Source of the DNA: SXOA01 sp051004015
GTDB taxonomy: Bacteria; Planctomycetota; Planctomycetia; Pirellulales; Pirellulaceae
Assembly: GCA_051004015.1 (NCBI GenBank)
Contig: JBPCKT010000053.1
Location: 62,001-126,000, forward strand
Direction: 5' to 3'
DNA length: 64,000 bases
Within the stretch, counting starts at the first letter, position 1. Each line of letters starts with the position of its first letter. This document shows positions 44,457-51,904 of this stretch, in pieces. Below the pieces are notes generated by a model, which was not told the DNA's origin, ran no database searches, and saw only the letters and a program-made list of their open reading frames with translations. The position numbers were made by a program, and so were the translations under genes.

Positions 44457-45851
44457 GGGGGGTTCCTCGCTTAGCCCCCGCGTCCACGCGGGAGGAGCGC
44501 CGCGTGGACGCGGCGGATAAGCGGACTTTGTGTTTGTGACTAGGTGCGATAAGTCTTCAAAAAATCGGGGGTACGTCTTGGCCGTGCAGACGGGGTTTTG
44601 GATGGTTACACCGGGGATTCTCAGGCCGGCCAGAGCAAAGCTCATCGCCATGCGATGGTCGTTGTAGGTTTCGATCGTCGCGCCGTGCAGCGGAGCGGGC
44701 GTAATCCGCAGACCGTCAGGAAGCTCCTCCACGCCGGCGCCGAGTCTGCGAAGCTCGCGGGCCAGATCGGCAATGCGGTCGGTTTCCTTGTGCCGGATGT
44801 GGGCCACGCCGCGGATGGTCGTGGGTCCTTCCGCGAACAGAGCGACCACGGCGAGCGTCTGAGCCGTATCGCTGATGGCGCTCATATCCACGTCGATGCC
44901 GCGAAGCTGCGCTTGTTGTGCTCCGCGAACCGTAATTCCCCGGCTGTCGTAGGTGATGTGGCAGCCCATTTTCTCGAGGCACAGCGCGAAAGCGATATCC
45001 CCTTGCAGTGCGCGGTGCCCCAGACCTTCGACGGTCACTTCGCCACCGGTCACGGCGGCCAGGCCCCAAAAATAGCTGGCGGCGGAAGCGTCGGGCTCAA
45101 TCGCATATTCACAAGCGCGGTAGCGCTGCTGCCCGGCGATGGCGAATCGCGAGAGGCCGGAGCAATTTGCTTCCACCCCGAATTCCCGCATCACGCCGAT
45201 GGTCATCGTGACGTAGGGCTGGGAAACGAGTTCCCCTTCCACAATCAACACAACGTGCTGCTGGGCGAGAGGAGCGGCCATGAGCAGACCGCTGAGGAAC
45301 TGGCTGGAGATGTCGCCACGGATCTTGGCCGTGCCGCCGGGCAGGCCGCTTGCTTTGACCAGGACAGGAGGACAGTTGTTTGCATTCTCGCTTCGTACAT
45401 CCGCCCCGAGTTGATTCAGTGCCGAAAGCAAATCGCCAATTGGCCGCTCCCGCATGCGCGGGACACCGTCGAGTCGATAAGTGCCATGACCGAGCGTCGT
45501 CATGGCCGTGAGAAAGCGAATGGTGGTCCCGCTGTTGCCGACAAACAGGTCGGCTTCGCCGGCCGGAATTTTTCCGCCGCAACCGGAGACGATGAGTTGG
45601 CTGGCGGCAAGGGAAGACCGTCGGGGCAAGCCCGACGGCTCATGGTCCTGCCGCTCCACGGGAATGCCCAGCCGGTGGAGACCGTCGATCATCACCTGCG
45701 TGTCTTCACTATCGAGAGCACCCGAGAGCGTGGAGGCTCCCTCAGCTAGGGCAGCACAGACCAAGGCGCGGTTGGTGATGCTCTTGGACCCTGGCGGGCG
45801 AATGGAGCCGCGAACGGGGCCGCAGGGAGTGAGGGAGAGGGAGTCAGGCAC
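43749..45851 (-). CDS. aroA-pdxJ: AroA-PdxJ continuous frame: EPSP synthase plus pyridoxine 5'-phosphate synthase
   Basis: A 700-codon frame. Residues 1-440 are 3-phosphoshikimate 1-carboxyvinyltransferase (shikimate pathway): PPGSKSITNRALV, LFVGNSGTTIRFL, RHKETDRIADLA, YNDHRMAMSFALA. Residues 466-700 are PdxJ (vitamin B6 synthesis, condensing 3-amino-1-hydroxyacetone phosphate and deoxyxylulose phosphate): ELGVNIDHVATLRQARKTYE, GADCITIHLREDRRHIQDRD, EAIELHTGQYA, LHAGHGLNY. The two join through a 25-residue linker encoded by a palindrome (44468-44523). No stop separates them, so translation could yield a fusion, but a GAGGAA nine bases before the ATG at 44456 could also start PdxJ alone. AroA also carries an insertion at residues 70-79 (EPSGLPRRSS). 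Confidence 0.88.
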   Translation of the reverse strand: MPDSLSLTPCGPVRGSIRPPGSKSITNRALVCAALAEGASTLSGALDSEDTQVMIDGLHRLGIPVERQDHEPSGLPRRSSLAASQLIVSGCGGKIPAGEADLFVGNSGTTIRFLTAMTTLGHGTYRLDGVPRMRERPIGDLLSALNQLGADVRSENANNCPPVLVKASGLPGGTAKIRGDISSQFLSGLLMAAPLAQQHVVLIVEGELVSQPYVTMTIGVMREFGVEANCSGLSRFAIAGQQRYRACEYAIEPDASAASYFWGLAAVTGGEVTVEGLGHRALQGDIAFALCLEKMGCHITYDSRGITVRGAQQAQLRGIDVDMSAISDTAQTLAVVALFAEGPTTIRGVAHIRHKETDRIADLARELRRLGAGVEELPDGLRITPAPLHGATIETYNDHRMAMSFALAGLRIPGVTIQNPVCTAKTYPRFFEDLSHLVTNTKSAYPPRPRGAPPAWTRGLSEEPPMPELGVNIDHVATLRQARKTYEPSPVTAAMLAELAGADCITIHLREDRRHIQDRDLRLLRETVTTKLNLELSVSDEIVGIACQTKPDQATLVPERREEITTEGGLDVSSHQAAVASAIGRLQAAGIVVSLFIDPDPRQIQLSKDLGVEAIELHTGQYALARGPARQQQLATLVAAGKLASDLGLRLHAGHGLNYQNVRPVATIAGMLELNIGHSIISRAVLVGLERAVREMKALL
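44468..44523. repeat. palindrome at the aroA-pdxJ junction
   Basis: Arms 44468-44491 and 44500-44523 are 24-base inverse complements with two mismatches (core CGCGTCCACGCGG) around an 8-base loop. Translated as YPPRPRGAPPAWTRGLSE, it lies exactly between two normal-length enzymes and is the best explanation for loss of the aroA stop. Confidence 0.9.
45616..45642. repeat. in-frame hairpin repeat inside aroA
   Basis: CCGTCGGG and CCCGACGG flank a 5-base loop (45618-45638), with related flanks. Read on the minus strand it gives EPSGLPRRSS, between the conserved N-terminal and GNSGTT blocks of EPSP synthase where family members have no such segment. Confidence 0.8.
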
Positions 45852-45893
45852 TGCTATTCAATTGGGACGGGCTGGGAAGCCCATCCTACAACT

Positions 45894-47096
45894 CTACGGG
45901 ACAATCTTGTAGAGGAATTTGTCGCTGCGGAGGTACATGGCGTTGCCGGCAATGGCGGGGGAACCGAGGAACGCGTCCCCCAATTCCATCGTGCTGACCA
46001 GCTCGGCCTTTTCTTCGCCCGGCTTGATGACAAAGCACTGGCCGTCCTGGTTCACGCAGTAGACGTGGCCGCCGGCAACGACTGGCGTGGCCCAGAATCG
46101 CCCTTTCAAGCGCACCTGCCACAATTCTTCACCCGTCTTGTCGTCACCGCCGGAGAGCACGTCTTTGCGGAGTGCAAATACTTTGCCATCCGCGATGACA
46201 GGGCTGGCATTCTCGCCACCGAGCTTGATGGAATCCCAGGCGATGTTAGGAACGCTGGCTCCAACTTCGACGTCCAGGGCAGTCAGCCCGTTGGCCGCCA
46301 GATAGATGCGGCTGCCGACTGTGGTGGGAGAGGGGATGTTGTTGCAGCCTGCGTCGTACTTCCATTTTTGCTCGCCGGTGAGCGGGTCATGGGCGGTCAG
46401 CCCCTTCGGGGATTGCAAGAGGACGAGTTGCTTTCCGTCCTTGCCGCGGAGAGCGGCCGGAGAAGCCCAATTGGCCTGAGCCGGCCGGTCAATCCGCCAG
46501 CGGGTTTCACCGGTGGCCGTGTTGATGCCGGCGGCGAAGGAGTCTCCCTGATTCTCAACCTGCACGACCACCGTTTCGCCGACGACCAGTGGCGAGCTGG
46601 ACATGCCGATGTCGTTGCCCGCTTTGGGGTAATCATGGGCCAGACCGCGATACCACAGCAGGTTGCCGTCCAGGTCCAGGCAGACAAGGTCGTTGCTGGA
46701 ATAGAAAGCAAAAATCCGCTTGCCATCGCTGGCGGGCGTGGGGGCGGCGTTGGCCATTAGCTGGTTATGGAAGCAGCGGCCAGTGGCCCAGAACTCCCGC
46801 TTCCAGAGTTGCTTGCCGCTCTTGGCGTCAAACGCCAGGACGTGCAGATGGTCGTCCTTCACCGCGCCGCTGCTGGCGGTGAGATAGATTCGCTCGCCCA
46901 CGACAATCGGCCCACTCGAGCCGCGGCCGACGAGCGGCACCTTCCAAGCCAGGTTCTGCTCCGGGCTGAATTTGAGCGGCAGCTTGCTACCCGGCGCGAG
47001 ACTTGTCTGATCGCTGCCGCGGAATTGCAGCCAGTCCGCGGCAGTGAAGAGAGGGAGGAGGAGCAGGGGGACGGCGAGTAAGAAAAGACGTTTCAT
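45894..47096 (-). CDS. exported PQQ-like beta-propeller protein
   Basis: A 400-residue protein with signal peptide (MKRLFLLAVPLLLLPLFTAA). The mature part begins with DWLQFRGSDQTS and carries repeated propeller blades ending in GxxLWKR/GEQKWKY-type motifs (SGKQLWKREFW, DGNLLWYRGLA, TGETRWRIDRP, TGEQKWKYDAG, TGEELWQVRL), as in PQQ-dependent dehydrogenases and BamB. Residues for PQQ binding are not evident, so it may be a scaffold or binding protein. It lies upstream of aroA-pdxJ on the same strand, separated by 42 bases. Confidence 0.85.
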   Translation of the reverse strand: MKRLFLLAVPLLLLPLFTAADWLQFRGSDQTSLAPGSKLPLKFSPEQNLAWKVPLVGRGSSGPIVVGERIYLTASSGAVKDDHLHVLAFDAKSGKQLWKREFWATGRCFHNQLMANAAPTPASDGKRIFAFYSSNDLVCLDLDGNLLWYRGLAHDYPKAGNDIGMSSSPLVVGETVVVQVENQGDSFAAGINTATGETRWRIDRPAQANWASPAALRGKDGKQLVLLQSPKGLTAHDPLTGEQKWKYDAGCNNIPSPTTVGSRIYLAANGLTALDVEVGASVPNIAWDSIKLGGENASPVIADGKVFALRKDVLSGGDDKTGEELWQVRLKGRFWATPVVAGGHVYCVNQDGQCFVIKPGEEKAELVSTMELGDAFLGSPAIAGNAMYLRSDKFLYKIVP

Positions 47097-47107
47097 AGCC
47101 GGATGGG

Positions 47108-47145
47108 ATTTGAAATCTGAGATTTGAGATTTGAGACTGGGAAGC
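47108..47145. repeat. short GAGATTT tandem repeat
   Basis: Several GA(G)ATTTGA-type units lie in the 71-base spacer between two minus-strand genes, about 15 bases before the propeller start. Probably replication slippage. Confidence 0.6.
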
Positions 47146-47167
47146 TAAGAATCAAGAATTCCGCTCA

Positions 47168-48322
47168 TTACCGACGAATCTTCAGCAGAGCCGCGGTCTT
47201 TGCCAGTGGCCGGTCCTGGGAGAGGACGGCCGTGCCGATGTTGTCGCAGACGCGAAGCTGAAACTGCCAGTTCTGCGCCCACATCTCGGTCTGCTCGTTC
47301 TGGCAGATTTTCAGCAGGATGGCGTTCTTGCCTTTCTTCATCTTTCCCTTCGCCAGGTATTGATCAATCTCTTGCCCGGCATGGTAGACGTGGTTGGCGG
47401 TCAGCTCCTCGCCGTTGAGCCAGATCTTGTTGGCGTTGATGCACCCCAGCCGCAAGTCCACGGCCTGGTCCTTCTCCGAAACGAATTCGGTGGAGGCATA
47501 GGCAATGGCCCCTTTGTGCTTGTCGAGAACCTTGGTCAGGTCCACCATGCCGAATTCATCCTGGCTGGTGGTTTCTTTCCAGTACACCTCCCCCTTCAGT
47601 CCCGGATACTTCGCCGCCAGATCCACCTTGGCTTCCGGCGGATAGGCAATTTCCCAGCCCTTGTCTCCCGTGTTGTCGAACGGCCCGACAATCTGCCAGG
47701 ACAACAAAAAGCCATAATGCGTCGGCAGATCGACGGCAGCGCCGAGCTCCTTGAGCTTGTCCGCGGCCTGCTTGATCTGGTCGTTGTCGCGGGCAGCCTG
47801 AAACGCCTGGCGATAGGCAGCCGTCGAGGCTTCCTTCCCTTCCGCTTGGGCGGCATCCGTCAGGGCCAGCGCCACCGCATCGCGGCGGAGCTCCAGGCTG
47901 GGATCATCGAGGAGAGTCGGAATCAGGCGTTTCTCGGCAGACTTATCGACGCCGGCAATCATCTCGTACGCCAGCCGCCGGGCGCGGGGAGAATGCTTCG
48001 TTTGCCCCAGGAACTTCTCCAGCTCCGCTACGGGCAATTTGCCGCCCGACTGCTTCTGAGCCACTGCTTCCGCAATGCCGCGAAGCCAGTTCTCGGCCAG
48101 GACGCTCGTGCCGTCCATCGCCGCCAGAATCACCGGCAGGTCCGCGGGGCTCGCCTGGGCCAGCGCCTTCGCCGCCGCTCCCGCTTCGCGGTGCCCTTCC
48201 CCTTTCGCGCCCACAGCCCTGACCTTGGCCAGGTTCTTGGCCAGGTCGGCATCGGCCGCAAAGGTGAATGCCGGAATGGCCAGAATCAAAACCCAGGTGC
48301 AGAGAGATTTGCCCAAACTCAT
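47168..48322 (-). CDS. exported HEAT-repeat protein with beta-sandwich-like C-terminus
   Basis: A 384-residue exported protein (MSLGKSLCTWVLILAIPAFTF signal). Residues about 30-180 are HEAT-like helical repeats (RAVGAKGEGHREAGAAAKAL, RARRLAYEMIAGVDKSAEKR, LELRRDAVALALTDAA), followed by a beta-rich domain (WQIVGPFDN, then YASTEFVSEKDQAVDLRLGC, NKIWLNGEELTANHVYHAG, NAILLKICQNEQTEMWAQNW) that resembles galactose-binding or glycan-binding beta-sandwich domains. GAGG lies seven bases before the ATG at 48322. The neighbouring CACGGA repeat lies 30 bases upstream. Confidence 0.78.
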   Translation of the reverse strand: MSLGKSLCTWVLILAIPAFTFAADADLAKNLAKVRAVGAKGEGHREAGAAAKALAQASPADLPVILAAMDGTSVLAENWLRGIAEAVAQKQSGGKLPVAELEKFLGQTKHSPRARRLAYEMIAGVDKSAEKRLIPTLLDDPSLELRRDAVALALTDAAQAEGKEASTAAYRQAFQAARDNDQIKQAADKLKELGAAVDLPTHYGFLLSWQIVGPFDNTGDKGWEIAYPPEAKVDLAAKYPGLKGEVYWKETTSQDEFGMVDLTKVLDKHKGAIAYASTEFVSEKDQAVDLRLGCINANKIWLNGEELTANHVYHAGQEIDQYLAKGKMKKGKNAILLKICQNEQTEMWAQNWQFQLRVCDNIGTAVLSQDRPLAKTAALLKIRR

Positions 48323-48352
48323 CGTTAACCTCAAAGGAGCATTCAGTTAGAT

Positions 48353-48382
48353 ATGGGACACGGAAAACAGGGAGGACACGGC
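48353..48382. repeat. single arm of the CACGGA repeat family
   Basis: Matches the arm of 1270-1296 with one change (CAGGGAGG for CACGGAGG). It lies in the divergent spacer between the HEAT-domain and Gfo/Idh genes. Confidence 0.88.
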
Positions 48383-48554
48383 AGGAAAAGCGAGGGTGAT
48401 TATAGCGAATTCTCGTGCGGCTGGGGACGGGACGCGAGGGCTCCCGCGACCGCGTGGCCTTTCGCCATTGAACTCGTTGCGGAGTGCCATCGGCGGAGCG
48501 ACAATCTACGCAGACAAGAAATCTCCAATCTGACATCCTCTCCCGGAGCCTCCC

Positions 48555-49778
48555 ATGTCCTCCCGCCGCGATTTTCTCGCCGCCTCTTCCACTCTGGCCG
48601 CCGCCGGTCTGCTCACGGCGATGCCCGAAACGACCAAAGGCTTCTATGCTGGCGAGACTCTCCGCGTCGGCTGCATTGGGACGGGGGGGCGGTGCCGGCG
48701 ATTGATGGAGTCTCTGAAGACGATTCCCGGCGTGAAGATTACGGCCGTCTGCGATGTGTGGGACTATTCGCTGGACCTCGGCAAGAAGCTGGCGGAGCCC
48801 AGCGCCTTCGCCACGAAGCACTTTGAAGACCTGCTCGCCAAGAAGGAAATCGATGCCGTCGTCATCGGCTCCCCCGACCACTGGCACGTGCCGCTCACCG
48901 TCGCCGCCTGTGCCGCCGGCAAGGACGTGTATGTGGAAAAGCCGCTAACGCACGACCTTTCCGAAGGGGCCGCGGTCATTAAGGCCCAGAACGACCACAA
49001 GCGGATCGTGCAGGTCGGCATGCAGCAGCGATCCATGCCGCACATCCAGAAGGGATACGAGATCGTCAAGTCCGGCCAGCTCGGCAAAATTCACAAGGTC
49101 CATCTCACCTGGAACCGCAACTCCGACCGGGTGAAAAACACTAAACCCAGCGTCGATCCCAAGACCGTTGATTGGAAACGCTGGCTCGGCAGCGCACCCG
49201 ACCAGCCGTTTGAACCCTATCGGCTGAGCAATGGCAGTTGGCGGTGGTTCTGGGATTTTGGCGGCGGCATCTTCACCGACCTGATGGTCCACTTCCTCGA
49301 CGTGGTCCACTGGTATCTGGACCTCGACCATCCGACATCGGCGGTGAGCATCGGCGACCAGTTCATGTCCAAGGGGGTCTGGGAAACGCCGGACACCGTG
49401 CAGACGCTGATGCGCTATCCCGACCAGGAAACGCAGGTCTATTTCGAAGGAACCTTCGTCAGCGCCCGCAACGCGGCCATGGCGGAGTTCATGGGGACCG
49501 AAGCCACGCTCTACATCGATCGCGGGCGGTACGAAGTCATCCCCGAGCCCCGCAGCAAGCTGAAACCGAGCGAGCTGATCCTCGGCGACGGCCCCCGTGG
49601 CGCGGACTTCTACACCCAGCCCGACGGCGAGCTATTGCACCTCACCAACTGGGTCGATTCCATCCGCACCCGCAAACAGCCCCTCTGCCCCGCCGAAGCC
49701 GGCGTCAGCGCGGCCAGCGCGGCCCATCTGGCGAACATCGCGCTGAGGAGCAATCAGGTGGCGATGTGGAAAGATTGA
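48555..49778 (+). CDS. Gfo/Idh/MocA family oxidoreductase, Tat-exported
   Basis: A 407-residue NAD(P)-dependent oxidoreductase. A twin-arginine signal (SRRDFLAASSTLAAAGLL) indicates export; the Rossmann motif GCIGTGGR (about residues 38-45) and the EKPL motif (VYVEKPLTHDLS, about 127-138) are intact, and LHLTNWVDSIRTRKQPLC is the usual family end. Exported Gfo/Idh enzymes are abundant in planctomycetes and probably process sugars from degraded polysaccharides (inference). It stands near the sulfatase. Confidence 0.9.
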   Translation: MSSRRDFLAASSTLAAAGLLTAMPETTKGFYAGETLRVGCIGTGGRCRRLMESLKTIPGVKITAVCDVWDYSLDLGKKLAEPSAFATKHFEDLLAKKEIDAVVIGSPDHWHVPLTVAACAAGKDVYVEKPLTHDLSEGAAVIKAQNDHKRIVQVGMQQRSMPHIQKGYEIVKSGQLGKIHKVHLTWNRNSDRVKNTKPSVDPKTVDWKRWLGSAPDQPFEPYRLSNGSWRWFWDFGGGIFTDLMVHFLDVVHWYLDLDHPTSAVSIGDQFMSKGVWETPDTVQTLMRYPDQETQVYFEGTFVSARNAAMAEFMGTEATLYIDRGRYEVIPEPRSKLKPSELILGDGPRGADFYTQPDGELLHLTNWVDSIRTRKQPLCPAEAGVSAASAAHLANIALRSNQVAMWKD

Positions 49779-49802
49779 GAAAACGGGCATCGCCCCTAGG
49801 AA

Positions 49803-50033
49803 TCAAAGCAAAGCTACGAAATCATCGACGCTCAGGCCCGCTTGCCGCAGAATCGCGCGGAGAGTCCCCCGTTTGACTTCTTTCTCATTGGGAACCGTTA
49901 CCCCCGTTGGAGGATTAAGTCGGTACAGAAAGACATGGCTCCCCTTGCCTCTCTTGGCGAGGATTTGGAATCCCGCTTTCACGAGTGCGCCGCAGACTTC
50001 GCTGCAGGACACCACCGGAAGATGCTTGCTCAT
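49803..50033 (-). CDS. hicA: HicA-family toxin (mRNA interferase)
   Basis: A 76-residue protein with the double-stranded RNA-binding-like HicA fold: SCSEVCGALVKAGFQILAKR and KGSHVFLYR, where the GSH histidine is the conserved catalytic/binding residue, followed by VTVPNEKEVKRGTLRAILRQ. HicA cleaves mRNA and is inhibited by HicB. It lies 54 bases downstream of hicB, in the hicB-hicA order. Confidence 0.88.
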   Translation of the reverse strand: MSKHLPVVSCSEVCGALVKAGFQILAKRGKGSHVFLYRLNPPTGVTVPNEKEVKRGTLRAILRQAGLSVDDFVALL

Positions 50034-50087
50034 GCTTCCTTCCTCGGCGTGCAGAGTCTACCGGAGTCGCGATGGTAGAAAGAAGTC

Positions 50088-50297
50088 CTAAACTACGCAA
50101 ACCAGCACGTCGAATTTTTCCTCGGGCACGGGAAAGCCAACTTCCCTCGCTCCAGCCTCCCAGACTTCGATTGCGTCGCGGATGTTGCTCAGTGCAGTTT
50201 CCTTGGTTTCTCCCTGGCTTACGCAACCGGGCAGGCTGGGGACTTCCACGACCCATCCTCCATCTTCGGAGTCTGGGAAAATGACGACTTGTCGCAT
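50088..50297 (-). CDS. hicB: HicB-family antitoxin
   Basis: A 69-residue protein: VIFPDSEDGGWVVEVPSLPG, then CVSQGETKETALSNIRDAIE, the partial RNase H-like fold of HicB antitoxins, without the C-terminal DNA-binding domain found in longer HicB. It probably represses HicA activity by binding it. AAGGAG lies ten bases before the ATG at 50297. A longer open frame upstream (to 50384) adds unconserved residues. Confidence 0.85.
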   Translation of the reverse strand: MRQVVIFPDSEDGGWVVEVPSLPGCVSQGETKETALSNIRDAIEVWEAGAREVGFPVPEEKFDVLVCVV

Positions 50298-50397
50298 TTG
50301 TTCGATTCTCCTTTTTACCTCTTCATCCCTCAGTTTAATCAACCGGAGCTTACAGGCAACGATAGGGCACGCACCAGAAGACAATTACTTGAGACTG

Positions 50398-51870
50398 TTA
50401 CTCATAGTCCCATTTGAGAATCCACGGATCATTCGTCCGCTTCTGGAACGCCTTGATCTTCCCCTTCAGTTCTTCCAGGAGTTTTTTCTGTGCCGGGTCG
50501 GCGGCCAGGTTTTTCACTTCGTCGGGATCGGCGGTCAGATCGTAGAGTTCGAACTGCGGGCGGTGGATGTACGCCTTGACCGTCCGCTTGCCGTAGGTGG
50601 TTTCGGGGCCATGTTGATAGACGTCCTGCCAGGTGGAGGCTTCCCACAAGTCGCTGGCGAAGGGGAAGGGCAAGGGATGGGCGATGTTCCAGATGAGCTT
50701 GTGCGTCCGCGTCCGGACCACTTTCATCGGATAGTACATCGTGATCTCGTGGAACGTGTGCGAGGCATAGACCTCTTCATACCCTTTCGCCTCTGGGTCG
50801 CGGAGCGCCGGCAAGAATGACTTTCCCTGCAACTGCGCAGCCACTGGCGGTTTCGCGACTTTCTCCACAACCCCGGCAAACTCCAAGATCGTCGGCGTCA
50901 AATCCGCGTGACAGACCATCGCGTCACAAACCTCGCCTTCTTCAACCTTGAACTTTGAACCTGGAACCTTGAACCCCTCGATCACCATCGGCACCTTCAT
51001 CCCCGGCTCATACAAGTTCGTCTTGGCCCCCGGAAACGCAATCCCATGGTCGGACGTGAAGATGAGCAGCGTGTCGTCATAATGCCCGCTGTCTTTCAGA
51101 ATCCGCACCAGTCGCCCCAGCCCCTGGTCAATCCGCGACACCGACTGGTAATACTGCGCTAATTCCTCGCGGCAGGCCTTGGAATCCGGCAGAAACGGCG
51201 GCACCAGAACGTCCTTCGGGTCGTACTTCACTTCCGTAATTCCCGGATAACCCTGCGGCCTGTTCCCGAACGGGTCCGCCTTTAACTCCCTCTCCCCTTG
51301 GGAGAGGGCCGGGGTGAGGGTCTTTCCTCCTCCCCCGCTCCGGTGTGGGTCCGCCGTGCAAAAATACAAGAAGAAGGGTTGCTCGCTCTTGGCCGCAATC
51401 AACTCGCGGCAGTTCTCGGCCATCTCGATAGGACTCCGGGCGTTCCCCGGCAAAGCCTGGCCGAATTTGTAGACCTCCTCCGGTCCGACGTGAAGTTTCC
51501 CAATCCGCGCAGTCCGGTATCCCGCCTCCGTCAGCCGCACCGGCAGGGACTTGATGTTGTCGTACGTGCGGAAGTGGTGATAGCTATGCTCGTGCCCATA
51601 CTGGGCGTTCGCATGGTTATGAATCCCCGTCAAAATCACGCTCCGGCTGGCACTGCACGAAGCCGTCGTGCAGAAGGCGCTGGTCAGGCGGATGCCGTCC
51701 TTCGCCAGGGCATCCAGATGGGGGGTCTTGATCACCGTGTTCCCGTAGCAGCCGGCGTCGGGCCCCATGTCGTCGGTGACGAAGAGGATGATGTTGCGCT
51801 CGGCGGCACCGTCGCTGCCCGTAAAAATACTGGCCAATATGAGGGCATTAACGATAAGACGGCCGTTCAT
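50398..51870 (-). CDS. exported sulfatase with two in-frame repeat insertions
   Basis: A 490-residue arylsulfatase-type enzyme, probably desulfating a marine or host-derived glycan. Signal peptide MNGRLIVNALILASIFTGSD; metal/active-site DD in LFVTDDMGPDAGCYG (about residues 29-43). The formylglycine motif is CSASR (C72 in TTASCSASRSVILTG), Ala replacing the usual Pro. SDHG is in FTSDHGIAFPG. Two segments are foreign: about residues 182-194 (LTPALSQGEREL) from the palindrome at 51288-51325 and about 299-310 (FKVPGSKFKVEE) from the TTGAAC-type repeat at 50942-50975. Confidence 0.88.
   Translation of the reverse strand: MNGRLIVNALILASIFTGSDGAAERNIILFVTDDMGPDAGCYGNTVIKTPHLDALAKDGIRLTSAFCTTASCSASRSVILTGIHNHANAQYGHEHSYHHFRTYDNIKSLPVRLTEAGYRTARIGKLHVGPEEVYKFGQALPGNARSPIEMAENCRELIAAKSEQPFFLYFCTADPHRSGGGGKTLTPALSQGERELKADPFGNRPQGYPGITEVKYDPKDVLVPPFLPDSKACREELAQYYQSVSRIDQGLGRLVRILKDSGHYDDTLLIFTSDHGIAFPGAKTNLYEPGMKVPMVIEGFKVPGSKFKVEEGEVCDAMVCHADLTPTILEFAGVVEKVAKPPVAAQLQGKSFLPALRDPEAKGYEEVYASHTFHEITMYYPMKVVRTRTHKLIWNIAHPLPFPFASDLWEASTWQDVYQHGPETTYGKRTVKAYIHRPQFELYDLTADPDEVKNLAADPAQKKLLEELKGKIKAFQKRTNDPWILKWDYE
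50942..50975. repeat. in-frame TTGAAC tandem repeat inside the sulfatase gene
   Basis: A short array of CCTTGAAC/TTTGAAC units, read as FKVPGSKFKVEE on the minus strand. It forms an unconserved, strongly basic-acidic segment in the sulfatase. Confidence 0.75.
51288..51325. repeat. in-frame palindromic repeat inside the sulfatase gene
   Basis: Second copy of the element at 1843-1879: the same CCCTCTCCC/GGGAGAGGG hairpin plus GGGTGAGGGTCTTT tail, with few substitutions. Here it is read from the opposite strand, giving LTPALSQGEREL instead of PSPPGRGQGEG. Confidence 0.9.
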
Positions 51871-51904
51871 GATTTTGCGCTTTCATCCACCAACACGACA
51901 GAGT

